64,000 nucleotides of DNA from NCBI RefSeq assembly GCF_001598915.1, contig NZ_BDAP01000001.1:1116001-1180000 (forward strand). The letters run 5' to 3'. The DNA is from Williamsia muralis NBRC 105860. Lineage in GTDB: Bacteria; Actinomycetota; Actinomycetes; Mycobacteriales; Mycobacteriaceae. How positions within the stretch are numbered: the stretch's first letter is position 1; the number at the start of each line of letters is the position of its first letter. The notes beneath the pieces are model-generated. The model searched no databases. It saw only the letters and a program-made list of their open reading frames with translations, and was not told the DNA's origin. This document shows, one piece after another, positions 36,272 through 44,813 of the stretch. The position numbers and the translations under genes were made by a program.

Positions 36272-37012
36272 ATGTCTGGAGAAGATCTCTATCCCGCCCG
36301 GATCGCACAGATCTACGATCTGCTGTACCCGGACTTTTTCAATGACACCGCAACATTCTGTGAGTTCGTCAGGTCGCGGGCCAAGGGCAATCGAGTTCTC
36401 GAATTCGGAGTGGGCACGGGCCGGATCGCAATGCCATTGGCAGAAAAAGGATTTGAGGTGACCGGCCTCGATGTCTCCAGCGAAATGCTGGCGAAGTTGA
36501 AGGAGAAAGACGTCGATGGGCGGGTCAAGGTGGTGGAGCAAGACTTCATTACCGAGAGGGTCGAAGGAACATTCGATGCCGTCCTGCTCATGATAAACAC
36601 CCTGTTCGTCGCGAAGACCCTGGACGAGCAGGTCGCGGTATTCGGCAATGCCGCAGCCAATCTCACTGACGACGGGTTCTTCCTGGTGGAGACCTTCAAT
36701 CCCAATCACTACCATGGTCTTCGCCAACCGGACGTGCAGATGCGCCAGCTCGACGCCTCCACCACCCAGCTGGAGCAGTACGTGGCCGAGCCGAGCCGGC
36801 AGTTGCTCATCGCCCAGAACCTCGTCTTCCGAGATGGCGAACAGTTCAATTACACGCACGTCCTCAGATACCTGTTCCCCTACGAGATGGACGCCGTTGC
36901 CCGCAACGCGGGTCTGACATTGGCCGAGCGCTGGGCTGATTGGGGCAGTACACCTTTCGGCCCCGACAGCCCACGCTGCCTGTCGCTGTACCGCAAAGAC
37001 GTGCCGTCATGA
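36272..37012 (+). CDS. SAM-dependent methyltransferase of the lanthipeptide cluster
   Basis: This 246-residue class I methyltransferase has the SAM motif LEFGVGTGRIAMPLAEKG (about 44-61) followed by VTGLDVSSEML and the later VLLMINTLF. Methyltransferases are regular members of class V lanthipeptide clusters, where they dimethylate the N-terminus or methylate other positions of the peptide. It is the first gene of the upstream operon and its stop overlaps the kinase start (ATGA). Target residue is not known. Confidence 0.8.
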   Translation: MSGEDLYPARIAQIYDLLYPDFFNDTATFCEFVRSRAKGNRVLEFGVGTGRIAMPLAEKGFEVTGLDVSSEMLAKLKEKDVDGRVKVVEQDFITERVEGTFDAVLLMINTLFVAKTLDEQVAVFGNAAANLTDDGFFLVETFNPNHYHGLRQPDVQMRQLDASTTQLEQYVAEPSRQLLIAQNLVFRDGEQFNYTHVLRYLFPYEMDAVARNAGLTLAERWADWGSTPFGPDSPRCLSLYRKDVPS

Positions 37013-38103
37013 CAAAACCCGTGTTCCGGCGGCAAGAGAAGCAACTCCTCTCCTCGATCGCGCACGTGATCCCGCAGTTGGGCCGAGATGTCGATGAGAT
37101 CACTGAGGTCAAACCCCTGCTCGGCCGCAACATCAGCGGCCAGATCACCTTCGAGGGCGCGCACACCGTGTTCATCAAACGCATGACCGGACTGGGCGCG
37201 GTGGACCGGTACACCCGAAGTGTGTCGTTCCACGATGCGATCGACGTGTCCGACGCGCCCGCTCACACTGCGACGCCCGCACTTCTCGCTCGTGACAACG
37301 ACAGTCACACGGTGGTGTACGAGTTCATCGACGACGCGGTCAGTGCGGGTCAACTGCTCCGAGACGACGACATCGACTTCGCAACCCTCGAACGTGTCGG
37401 TCGATGCGTCGCGGGACTGCATTGCTTGCCGGTGCGCGATGCCTCGGTGACCGACCACACCACACCGTTCTTCCCGCCACACGGACCGAACGCCATCTCC
37501 ACCCAGATGTACTACGGGTCCACCATGGGCCAGCTCGACATGTGGCGAATCATCCAGTCCGATACAGGTTTACGGGCAGCGCTCGACCAGCTCGCGACCA
37601 CACCGACGCCGAAGGTACCCATCCACGGAGATCTGCGCGGAGACCAGATCCTGCTGGCCGGCGAGACCAACTGGATCCTCGACTGGGAGGATTTCCGGCT
37701 CCAGGACGGCGCCCGCGACGTCGGCGCTCTGATGGGCGAGGTGTTCTACCATCGGATGCGAAAGAGCCTGGCCTCGTTTGCAGGTGGCGACGAAGAATCG
37801 GTCACCGACACCGAGATCATCGAGCGGGGCACGGCTGCATTGGCCGAGGCGACGCCGGGTGCCCGTGCGGTATGGGACGCGTACCGCGCGGTCCGGGCCG
37901 ACGCGGCCGACCCTGAGTTCGTTGCGCGAAGTGTTCAGTACTTCGGCTGGCAACTGTTCGATCGGGCGCTTGCGGCCGGAACGTACTTCGGGCGGTTGTC
38001 GGCACTCGATCGCGCGCTGGCAGGCATCGGCCGCGAGGCCATTCTCGGCGGCGGCGACTACGCCGAGGCGCTCGGCATGACCGAGGGGAGGGTCGCGGCG
38101 TGA
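37009..38103 (+). CDS. APH-fold kinase, class V lanthipeptide LanK type
   Basis: This 364-residue protein has an aminoglycoside-phosphotransferase-like fold. The catalytic loop is HGDLRGDQILL (206-216; D208 as base), followed by WILDWEDF (222-229) with metal-binding D225. In class V lanthipeptide synthesis this kinase is thought to phosphorylate Ser and Thr of the precursor so that the HopA1-type partner can eliminate phosphate. ATG 37009 overlaps the methyltransferase stop; the stop overlaps the next GTG. No antibiotic target is likely. Confidence 0.82.
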   Translation: MTKPVFRRQEKQLLSSIAHVIPQLGRDVDEITEVKPLLGRNISGQITFEGAHTVFIKRMTGLGAVDRYTRSVSFHDAIDVSDAPAHTATPALLARDNDSHTVVYEFIDDAVSAGQLLRDDDIDFATLERVGRCVAGLHCLPVRDASVTDHTTPFFPPHGPNAISTQMYYGSTMGQLDMWRIIQSDTGLRAALDQLATTPTPKVPIHGDLRGDQILLAGETNWILDWEDFRLQDGARDVGALMGEVFYHRMRKSLASFAGGDEESVTDTEIIERGTAALAEATPGARAVWDAYRAVRADAADPEFVARSVQYFGWQLFDRALAAGTYFGRLSALDRALAGIGREAILGGGDYAEALGMTEGRVAA

Positions 38104-39125
38104 CCACAGTGCAACGACACGAACAACTACAACATGAACAACTACGACATGGACAACCGGACGGCAGCACCTCACACGTCGAACTCGATCAGGCGGTCCG
38201 ATGGTTGATCGCGCGGACAAGTGCATTGACGGTTGCTGAATCCGGTTCTTGCGAAGTGACTTTCGACGGAACCGAACTCAGTGCCGAGTCCCCGGCCGAG
38301 CTGCAGCGCGACCTCGGTGGGCATCTCTACCGCAACCTGCATGCGGGCATGTCCGCAGGCGCGGGTGACAGCGAGTTCATCCCTGCGCTTCTCGAAGATC
38401 CCGAACTCGAGTCGCGATTGTACGAGGCGACGCCGGTCAAACATCGAGCTTCCACGATGACCCTCGTCGAACGCGCTCCCGGCGACTCTGGAGTTGTGTT
38501 GTCGATCAACGGTGTTCGGGTCTTCTTCGAATCGAACACCATTCTCTCAGAGGGCGAGCACACCGTTGTGGCCGCGGTGCCCTCGGTGGAGAGTCGACTG
38601 TCGTTGGGGTTCATGTTCTACACGTCCACGGCGGGTGCCGGGCACACGTCCCGTCTGCTCCGCCTGTACCGCCACCTCGGGGACGCCGAAGAAGCCATCG
38701 AGGTGTGGGGATCGTTCACCAGATGGATCGAAGAGCGACGCCTGCCGTTGCGTGTCAAGATCGTGTCGCGGCGCTCGGGGTTCCCGCGCAACGACGGGAT
38801 GGTGGTGTACCTGCCGTCCGAGAGCTGGCACGCGGTCGACGAGATCGCGGACCATCTCCGCAGCGACCGGCCGCACGCCCCGGGCTCACTGTTCTGCCGT
38901 CAGGTGACCAACGGCGTATCGATGGCATGGGAGCCTGCCGACATCTCGACCCCACGCGGTGGGACGAGCTTCGGAGAACACCGCAGCAACACCATTGCCA
39001 AAGCGATCGTGGCCGAGGGGCTGACCGCCGCACCCGATCTGGCCAAAGCTGTTCGACGGCAGCTCATCACGGCCAACATCGACCCTGCCGCGGTGTACCG
39101 CAACCTCGACTCGCCGGCGCACTAG
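38100..39125 (+). CDS. HopA1-family lyase, class V lanthipeptide LanY type
   Basis: This 341-residue protein matches the HopA1 effector-like family: SLGFMFYTSTAGAG, LLRLYRHLGDAEEAIEVWGSF, and the C-terminal GTSFGEHRSNTIAKAIVAEGL are its marks. HopA1 proteins act as phosphothreonine/phosphoserine lyases in class V lanthipeptide and thioamitide systems. An N-terminal tail of repeated His-Glu-Gln (QRHEQLQHEQLRHGQ) is unusual and probably disordered. It starts with GTG overlapping the kinase stop, so both enzymes are co-translated. Confidence 0.82.
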   Translation: MTTVQRHEQLQHEQLRHGQPDGSTSHVELDQAVRWLIARTSALTVAESGSCEVTFDGTELSAESPAELQRDLGGHLYRNLHAGMSAGAGDSEFIPALLEDPELESRLYEATPVKHRASTMTLVERAPGDSGVVLSINGVRVFFESNTILSEGEHTVVAAVPSVESRLSLGFMFYTSTAGAGHTSRLLRLYRHLGDAEEAIEVWGSFTRWIEERRLPLRVKIVSRRSGFPRNDGMVVYLPSESWHAVDEIADHLRSDRPHAPGSLFCRQVTNGVSMAWEPADISTPRGGTSFGEHRSNTIAKAIVAEGLTAAPDLAKAVRRQLITANIDPAAVYRNLDSPAH

Positions 39126-39221
39126 AAGAGTCGGCAACCCAAGACTTGGCCGCACGGCCAGGCGAGGGGCATCTGCTCCTCGACATCAGGAAATGACCGA
39201 ACGAACGAAAGGAAGGACATC

Positions 39222-39425
39222 ATGTCAGAGGCAGTTACGAAGTCCCTGGTGGCTGGATACCGCAGCTACGCGGCAGCACCGGAATTGACCGAGATGAGTG
39301 AAGCAGCTCCGTCCGCGACGCCCGGCATTCTGAGCTTCATCGGCACCTCGTCAACCGCGTGTGGAACCGCAGTGAGCGTCATCAGCTCCGGCGGTGTCGG
39401 AGCAACCATCACCTGGGGTTGCTGA
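39222..39425 (+). CDS. Lanthipeptide precursor 1
   Basis: This 67-residue precursor starts after a strong GAAAGGAAGGACATC site. The leader contains SLVAGYRSY (8-16) and EL (21-22), which match the second precursor. The core begins around ILSFIGTSSTACG after SATPG (31-35) and is rich in Ser, Thr, Gly, Ala and Val. It has two cysteines: one mid-core, preceded by TSST (43), and the terminal residue in TITWGC (67). The C-terminal Cys with Thr three residues before fits an AviCys-type ring made by the cluster's decarboxylase. The leader cleavage site is a guess. Confidence 0.85.
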   Translation: MSEAVTKSLVAGYRSYAAAPELTEMSEAAPSATPGILSFIGTSSTACGTAVSVISSGGVGATITWGC

Positions 39426-39505
39426 CCGCTCCACCACGCTCGACACGCCTGACCCTCTCGATCCGAGAATCCAAAGATCAGACCATCCACTCTCGAAGGA
39501 GCATC

Positions 39506-39712
39506 ATGACCAATTCTCAGTCACTCATCTCCGGATACGCCAACTACGTCCGCAGCGAAGAGCTCGCTCACGTCAACGCGGAATCGGCACCCGGCATCAG
39601 CCCGGTCTCGGCGTTCGTGTCGGCCTCCAGCCCCGAATGCGCTGCCTTCTCGGTCGGTGCCAGCGCCGGTGTTGTCACCAGCACCAGCATCACCGTCGGC
39701 GCAGGTTGCTGA
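39506..39712 (+). CDS. Lanthipeptide precursor 2
   Basis: This 68-residue precursor starts after GAAGGAGCATC. Its leader has SLISGYANY (6-14) and EEL (18-20), parallel to precursor 1. The core probably follows SAPG (27-30) and reads ISPVSAFVSASSPECAAFS, then a Ser/Thr-rich stretch ending SITVGAGC. It has two cysteines, C45 and the terminal C68. Here the nearest Thr lies five residues before the last Cys, unlike three in precursor 1, so the rings may differ in size. Two peptides could be two products or a two-component pair. Confidence 0.85.
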   Translation: MTNSQSLISGYANYVRSEELAHVNAESAPGISPVSAFVSASSPECAAFSVGASAGVVTSTSITVGAGC

Positions 39713-39729
39713 CGTAGCACTCCAGGCCT

Positions 39730-39761
39730 GCCACGGAGACGCGCTTTGCCGTCTCCGTGGC
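39730..39761 (+). terminator. Strong hairpin after the precursor genes
   Basis: GCCACGGAGACG pairs perfectly with CGTCTCCGTGGC (12 base pairs) around an eight-base loop, with no T-run. It lies 18 bases after precursor 2 and before the protease operon. It may terminate some transcripts or protect the precursor mRNA, so precursors are made in excess of enzymes. Confidence 0.65.
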
Positions 39762-39828
39762 GGCGCCGGGTGATCGGGCGGCGCCGAACACAGTCCGGTA
39801 GAGCATTGCGAAGGGACGGGCAGAAGCG

Positions 39829-41079
39829 TTGAACAGCAGTGGAGTTCAGACCATGCCGAGGCATGGCGAGTTCACGATGACTTGCCGGCGTCGGGGTCGG
39901 TGCCACATCACTGCGAGCCGGGTGCAGTCCGCGCGCACGATGGGACTGAGTGTGGTGATCCCGGTGGGGACCGCCCACGAGCGGCCCGGAGAGGCCGGCT
40001 TCGCCCATCTGAGCGAGCATCTGATGCATCAGTACGCTCGAGATCAATGGGGAGAGAGAGTCGAAGACCAGATAGTCCGTGTCGGCGGCATCTCGAACGC
40101 GCAGACTTACCCGTTTCACACCGAATACAGCTTTGTCATCCCGGCGCCCGCCGAAGCCGAGATACCGGACTGGATCGACCGGGCGATCGCACGGGTTGCA
40201 CCACCGCGCATCACGTCGGTCGACATCGAATGCGAGGGCCGAATCATCCGGCAGGAGGTGGCACGCCGTATGTCGACCTCGCCGACGGCGGGATTTCCCT
40301 GGATCGACGCACTGGGCGTGTTGTCGACCGACTTCGGGCTGCGCCACAACGGATTCTCGGATCTTGCCGACATCGAAGCGGCCACGCCGGAGGCAATCGA
40401 GCGTTTCCTGCATCGCACGTACTCGCCAGCACCGGTGGCCGTGGGTGTTGCCGGGCCGTGGAGTCCCGACCTGATGCTGGATCTCCTCGGTTGTGAAGAG
40501 AGTGAACCGGAAACAGCCGCGACAGACGCCTACACCGCGGCTTTCGGCGACCTGATCGATGGCCCGCACCACCGGCAGAGTTCCGTTGCGACCCAGATTC
40601 CCATGTACTCGTCGATTCGATACGTACCCGACGCACACGGGGCCGCCCTGGAATCAGCACAAGCGCACTCCATGATCGCGGTCGAATGGGCCAACGCCGT
40701 TTCGCCCGGAACACACTGGCAAGCAGGACTGTTCGGCGCAACGATGGGGCCGGACCACCGTGTTCTCATCGGAAGTCGGCCTCACGGCGCCGACATCGCG
40801 GTTCCTCAGTGGACCGATACGCCCTCGGATCGACGCTCCGAACTCTTTGTGCACGCACAGCAGCGCGCGCTGGACAACATCGACAAGGAACTGTCGAGCA
40901 CGGCGACCCACGCCGCGATGCTGGCTCGAGACAGCGCATTCGGCATACCGACGTGGGCACGCCGCTGCGCTGTCGCCCAGACAACACCTGAAGAGATCGA
41001 TCAGTACCTCGGGCATGCGCGCGCGTGTGCGGCCGGGACACTGAGTTCGGCAGCGCCGACAGGGGTGGGTCGATCATGA
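39829..41079 (+). CDS. M16-family protease with intact zinc site
   Basis: This 416-residue M16B protease has the inverted zinc motif HLSEH (H60, E63, H64) and the third ligand E143, 79 residues later. Such enzymes are part of class V lanthipeptide clusters, where a pair is thought to remove the leader. The listed start is TTG (39829); ATG at 39853 is an alternative but lies nearer the motif. The stop overlaps the next gene (ATGA), which encodes the inactive partner. Confidence 0.82.
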   Translation: MNSSGVQTMPRHGEFTMTCRRRGRCHITASRVQSARTMGLSVVIPVGTAHERPGEAGFAHLSEHLMHQYARDQWGERVEDQIVRVGGISNAQTYPFHTEYSFVIPAPAEAEIPDWIDRAIARVAPPRITSVDIECEGRIIRQEVARRMSTSPTAGFPWIDALGVLSTDFGLRHNGFSDLADIEAATPEAIERFLHRTYSPAPVAVGVAGPWSPDLMLDLLGCEESEPETAATDAYTAAFGDLIDGPHHRQSSVATQIPMYSSIRYVPDAHGAALESAQAHSMIAVEWANAVSPGTHWQAGLFGATMGPDHRVLIGSRPHGADIAVPQWTDTPSDRRSELFVHAQQRALDNIDKELSSTATHAAMLARDSAFGIPTWARRCAVAQTTPEEIDQYLGHARACAAGTLSSAAPTGVGRS

Positions 41080-42206
41080 CGAGCCTGCTGACCGAGGACG
41101 TATTGGTGCGGGGTAACACCGACCTGATGTACCTCTCGCTCGTGACAACACCGGCGGTGCGATGGGGTGCGCGGTCGCGTCTGGCGCATACCCTCACCGA
41201 GGGGCTCCAGCGGGCCGGCATCGTTTCGGCTCGCGCCCACGCCGGCTCCGAAGGGATCTTTGTCACCGCGACGTGGCGATCGGATCCCCGCGCTGTCGAT
41301 GAGCTGGTGGCCAGACTCCATAGCTGGCGAGAGACGTTTGCAGACAACATGATCGCACCCGCATCTCCGCCGACCTCGCCGGCCGAACTGATCACCGCCC
41401 TGACCTTCGACGCCGACGACGAGACCGACCCCACCGAAGGTGAACTGACGTCCATCCTGACCACGCTGTCCTTCGACGTGGTTGTCGGGGGTGGCGACTG
41501 CGAATCCGCGCTCCGCTCAGCCCGTGACCGAATCTGCGACGTGGTCAACACCGCAGTGGAGAACGGCGTGAAGCCGAAGCGGGAAACCGCGCGCCGAACA
41601 CCTCGGCGGCCGGACGTGACGACACGGCGCTGGGCCCAGGTCCCGGTCAGGTCATCGTGGGTGCGGTGGTATCGGTTCATCGACCCACCGACAGACCCCG
41701 GCGAGCGACTCGCGCGGAGCCTGGTGAATGTGGCCTTCGGGGGCGTGTACGGCTCACACCTCGTCGACTGTGTTCGGGGCCAGCGCGGTTTGAGCTACAG
41801 CCCTCAATCCACGTTGTTGCAGCGCGACGGACGGCATCTGCTGGTCGTGGATGTACAGACCACGCCGGGCGATGAAGATGCCTGCGACGACGCCATCCGG
41901 ACCGCTCTCGACCAGTTCGCGCATCGAAAGCTCACGCGGCCCAGCATGGTGGACGCGGCGCGCTATCTGATCGGTCGCACCATCGTCGACCGTGATTCCT
42001 TGCAGTCGGCGGTGGACGAACGCGCGGCGATATACGAGGGTTCTCTGGATTCGGCGCTGGACACCACCGGGTCGCCAGAGGATCTGCTCGCTCGCGCCGG
42101 CGTCGACACACTGACCCGCACGGTCGAAACCATGTACGAGCCAGACGGGTTCGGTGCTGTGGTGCTCTCACCTGACCGCTCCAATGGAAAGTGGGTTGAA
42201 TTGTGA
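41076..42206 (+). CDS. M16-family protease-like partner without zinc motif
   Basis: This 376-residue protein shares the M16 fold and length, with VAFGGVYGSHLVDCVRGQRGLSYSPQS near residues 227-253, but lacks the HxxEH zinc motif; the equivalent region reads AHTLTEGLQRAG. It is therefore the non-catalytic subunit of an M16B heterodimer, as in bacterial pairs such as PqqF-like and SprP1/P2-type proteins. It is coupled to the catalytic subunit and the downstream reductase by ATGA overlaps. Confidence 0.8.
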   Translation: MTSLLTEDVLVRGNTDLMYLSLVTTPAVRWGARSRLAHTLTEGLQRAGIVSARAHAGSEGIFVTATWRSDPRAVDELVARLHSWRETFADNMIAPASPPTSPAELITALTFDADDETDPTEGELTSILTTLSFDVVVGGGDCESALRSARDRICDVVNTAVENGVKPKRETARRTPRRPDVTTRRWAQVPVRSSWVRWYRFIDPPTDPGERLARSLVNVAFGGVYGSHLVDCVRGQRGLSYSPQSTLLQRDGRHLLVVDVQTTPGDEDACDDAIRTALDQFAHRKLTRPSMVDAARYLIGRTIVDRDSLQSAVDERAAIYEGSLDSALDTTGSPEDLLARAGVDTLTRTVETMYEPDGFGAVVLSPDRSNGKWVEL

Positions 42207-43228
42207 ACTCGAACATCGGAATCATGTATCCGGAGATGCCTGTTGCCATCGGTCCGGTGGTGCCGTACGCGGAGGCGGCCCGCAGAGGTGGCCATCGTCT
42301 GTGGTTCGGTCACTCGTCGACAGTCGATTCCCATCTCACGATGGCTGCGCTGGCCGGCCGGGGATATCCGCTCCAATTCGGCAGTGCCGTAGCGCTTTAT
42401 CCCCTGTTCCAGCCTCACGGATTTGCTGTCCAATCCCAATCGGTGGGGCGGCTGACCGGCCAGACCTACGTGGCCGGGATCGGTCCCGGAAGTGCGCAGT
42501 TGCAGCAGAGCCTCTATGGCGCGCCGATGAAGGCGCCGGTCAGTTCGGCGCGGAAGTTCCTCGATCAGGTGAAAGAGATCATTCCCGGACCTCTGCAGAC
42601 GGGTCCGGCCGACGGCCCGGAGCGAGTCGACAAGATGTTCGGCTCGGTCGAAACCGGGTTAGGGGTTCTTCGTCCGAGCATGGCCCGGTGTGCCGGGCGG
42701 GCCGCGGAATGGGCGATCACCTGGCTCACCCCAGCCGGGTACCTCGAGGATGTCCTGATCCCCGAGATGTGCGAGAGCGCAGCACAACACGACCGACCCG
42801 CACCCCGCGTCGCCGCTGTGGTCCACATGGCCATTCGCCGTCCGGGACGAGATCCGCAGAAGCTCGCGCATGCCGCGGTCGGAGCTCATCTGAGCGCGCC
42901 GCACTACACCGACATGCTCCGACAGGGCGGTGTCGCCGTCGATCAATCCGATCCGTGGGCGGGCGCCGGTGAACTGGTCTCGTCCGGGACCTACCTGTAC
43001 GGGTCTGCTGACGAACTCGTCGACTCGGTCGCCGACCTGCACGGGCGTGGCGTGCACGAGGTTGTCCTGAATGTCTTCGGTGTCGTCAAACTCCATGGAG
43101 CCGGCCAGGCTGTCGAGGATCTCGAGGAGATCCTGGCCGCGCTCCACGCCAAATCATCTGCGCGCCTGACGATCCCCGAGCACGCGATCCCGCGGATGTC
43201 TGCCCGATCCGCCGGGGTGGTTGCCTGA
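42203..43228 (+). CDS. LLM-class F420-dependent reductase of the lanthipeptide cluster
   Basis: This 341-residue luciferase-like TIM barrel begins with GTG overlapping the previous stop. It shows GGHRLWFGHSSTVDSHLTMAA near the start and TYVAGIGPGSAQLQQSLYGAPM, plus SGTYLYGSADELVDSVADLHGRG at the C-terminus. In the lexapeptide system an F420H2-dependent enzyme reduces dehydroalanine to D-alanine, and pristinin-type clusters also carry an oxidoreductase, so the same job is likely here. The cofactor is inferred from the family. Confidence 0.77.
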   Translation: MNSNIGIMYPEMPVAIGPVVPYAEAARRGGHRLWFGHSSTVDSHLTMAALAGRGYPLQFGSAVALYPLFQPHGFAVQSQSVGRLTGQTYVAGIGPGSAQLQQSLYGAPMKAPVSSARKFLDQVKEIIPGPLQTGPADGPERVDKMFGSVETGLGVLRPSMARCAGRAAEWAITWLTPAGYLEDVLIPEMCESAAQHDRPAPRVAAVVHMAIRRPGRDPQKLAHAAVGAHLSAPHYTDMLRQGGVAVDQSDPWAGAGELVSSGTYLYGSADELVDSVADLHGRGVHEVVLNVFGVVKLHGAGQAVEDLEEILAALHAKSSARLTIPEHAIPRMSARSAGVVA

Positions 43229-43839
43229 TGGATGGCGCGGACCCACAGTCGTACCGCATCGACGGGCTCGCCGAACGCCGGATCGTGGTGATGGCTACGG
43301 GAGCGCTCGGCTCGGCCTTCCTGCACTCGTGGTTGGGATGGTTGCGCTCGACATCCCCGTCCACGCAGGTCCGAGTGGTCCTCACCCCTGCCTCCCTGCA
43401 GTTCGTCGGGCTGGGCACCATCCGAGGGTTTGGGTACGAACCGGTGATCGACAGCTGGCAGGACAACGAGCACCGGCCGATTCACGTGGATCTCACACAG
43501 TGGGCGCAGGGGTATCTCGTTCACCCGGCCACCATGAACTTTGTGTCCAGACTCTCTGCCGGACTCTGTGATTCGCCGGCGATGCTGGCCATTCAGGGCA
43601 GTACCGCCCCGGTGGTGGTGGCCGCCTCGGCGCCACCGGGTTTCACCCAGACACCGGTATGGCATCGGCACCGCCAAGCCCTGGAGGACCGTCCCAACGT
43701 CGAGTTGCTGGCGCCGATGAAGGGCTTCAGCGTGAGCGATCCGGATCTGGAAGGCCTGCCGCCGGTGCTGTTTCCGATTGCGGCGCAGGCGTTGTCGTCC
43801 GCACTGGCCGATCAATCCCAGCTGGAGAGCTCGGAATGA
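43228..43839 (+). CDS. HFCD flavoprotein, C-terminal cysteine decarboxylase
   Basis: This 203-residue protein belongs to the homo-oligomeric flavin-containing Cys decarboxylases (LanD/TvaF-like). TPASLQF (53-59), active-site H86 in IHVDLTQW, and HPATMN (99-104) with LSAGLCDSPAM correspond to the usual PAS-x-x-F, His and PATxN motifs. It should oxidatively decarboxylate the terminal Cys of both precursors, giving an aminoenethiol for AviCys formation. Its ATG overlaps the reductase stop. Confidence 0.82.
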   Translation: MDGADPQSYRIDGLAERRIVVMATGALGSAFLHSWLGWLRSTSPSTQVRVVLTPASLQFVGLGTIRGFGYEPVIDSWQDNEHRPIHVDLTQWAQGYLVHPATMNFVSRLSAGLCDSPAMLAIQGSTAPVVVAASAPPGFTQTPVWHRHRQALEDRPNVELLAPMKGFSVSDPDLEGLPPVLFPIAAQALSSALADQSQLESSE

Positions 43840-44813
43840 ACGGCACAGGGACGGACAGTGCCGGATTGAACACTGCTGAATTGAACACTGCCACCACGGT
43901 CTGGGAGTTCGACACCGCGGCCTGGTACCAGCGGCTCATGCACACCGGCTCGTCGTTCGCGCTGACCCGCCGCTATCGGCAACAGTGTGAGGCCGAGCAC
44001 CAATGGGGCCAGACCGTAGCCCCGTCTGTCGGACGAGCCGCGTTCGTTCGCGGGGTACGGGTGGATGACAGCGAGTTCCGGTTCGACCTGGCAGTCGGCG
44101 ACCAACTCGCCAACCAGCTGTGGCCTGTGGTGAGCCCGACGTTCCTGACCGACAACGGTTTGCAGAGTATGGCCGACCTCGGGCGACTCGTGGCTCGCCT
44201 GCACGGCGGCGGTCCGCCTCCGCCCGGGGATGTCGGTGGTCCCCACGTGCGACGACTGCGTTCCTACCTGTCGGCCACCGATTCCCCGATGGTTGTGTCG
44301 GCAGTGCACGCAGCGCTACAAGGGGAGACGCTGGGCGCGCTCCGGTCGATCGCCCGGACGATCACCGATGGGCCGCACCTGACCTGCCACGGCGGTTTCA
44401 GCCTGGGGTCGGTGTTCACCGACGACGATCACAAGACCGTGCAGGTCGCGATCGGGCCGGAGATGTGCAGTGGGCCTCCTGAACTCGATCTGGGCTGGAT
44501 GATCGGTGAACTGACCGAGTTCGAATACACCGCCGCGAACTCGGGTAAGTCTCTCGGTGCCGCGCACTCGCCGCCGTTCGGACGAGCAGCGCAGGCCCTG
44601 CTCGACGGCTACTCGGCTGAATCCGGTCGAGAGGTCGATCGACGACACCTCGACGATGTGGTGGCTGCTCGCATCGCACTCCACATGTTCGACTTCGTGC
44701 GGACCACCGGCCGTACGGACCACCTTGCGGGCCTTGCCCCGTTTGTGACGTGGTTGACCCGACGACAACACATGCGCGACAACACCGAACCCGACGATGG
44801 GACACGATCATGA
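43836..44813 (+). CDS. Degenerate APH-fold protein, possible LanX-type cyclase
   Basis: This 325-residue protein has no recognised full domain. Its second half resembles the neighbouring kinase: CHGGFSLGSVF (184-194) aligns with HGDLRGDQILL, and PELDLGWMIGEL (215-226) aligns with the end of the same fold. The catalytic Asp is Gly, and the metal-binding Asp region is lost, so it should be a pseudokinase. Known class V systems contain a third protein (LxmX in lexapeptide) needed for ring formation; this position and gene set suggest the same role. The assignment is inferred from context. Confidence 0.6.
   Translation: MNGTGTDSAGLNTAELNTATTVWEFDTAAWYQRLMHTGSSFALTRRYRQQCEAEHQWGQTVAPSVGRAAFVRGVRVDDSEFRFDLAVGDQLANQLWPVVSPTFLTDNGLQSMADLGRLVARLHGGGPPPPGDVGGPHVRRLRSYLSATDSPMVVSAVHAALQGETLGALRSIARTITDGPHLTCHGGFSLGSVFTDDDHKTVQVAIGPEMCSGPPELDLGWMIGELTEFEYTAANSGKSLGAAHSPPFGRAAQALLDGYSAESGREVDRRHLDDVVAARIALHMFDFVRTTGRTDHLAGLAPFVTWLTRRQHMRDNTEPDDGTRS

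Noticed and set aside
37009-38103. Aminoglycoside resistance gene
   Set aside because: The APH fold is used by class V lanthipeptide kinases, and the HopA1, precursor and decarboxylase neighbours favour that role.
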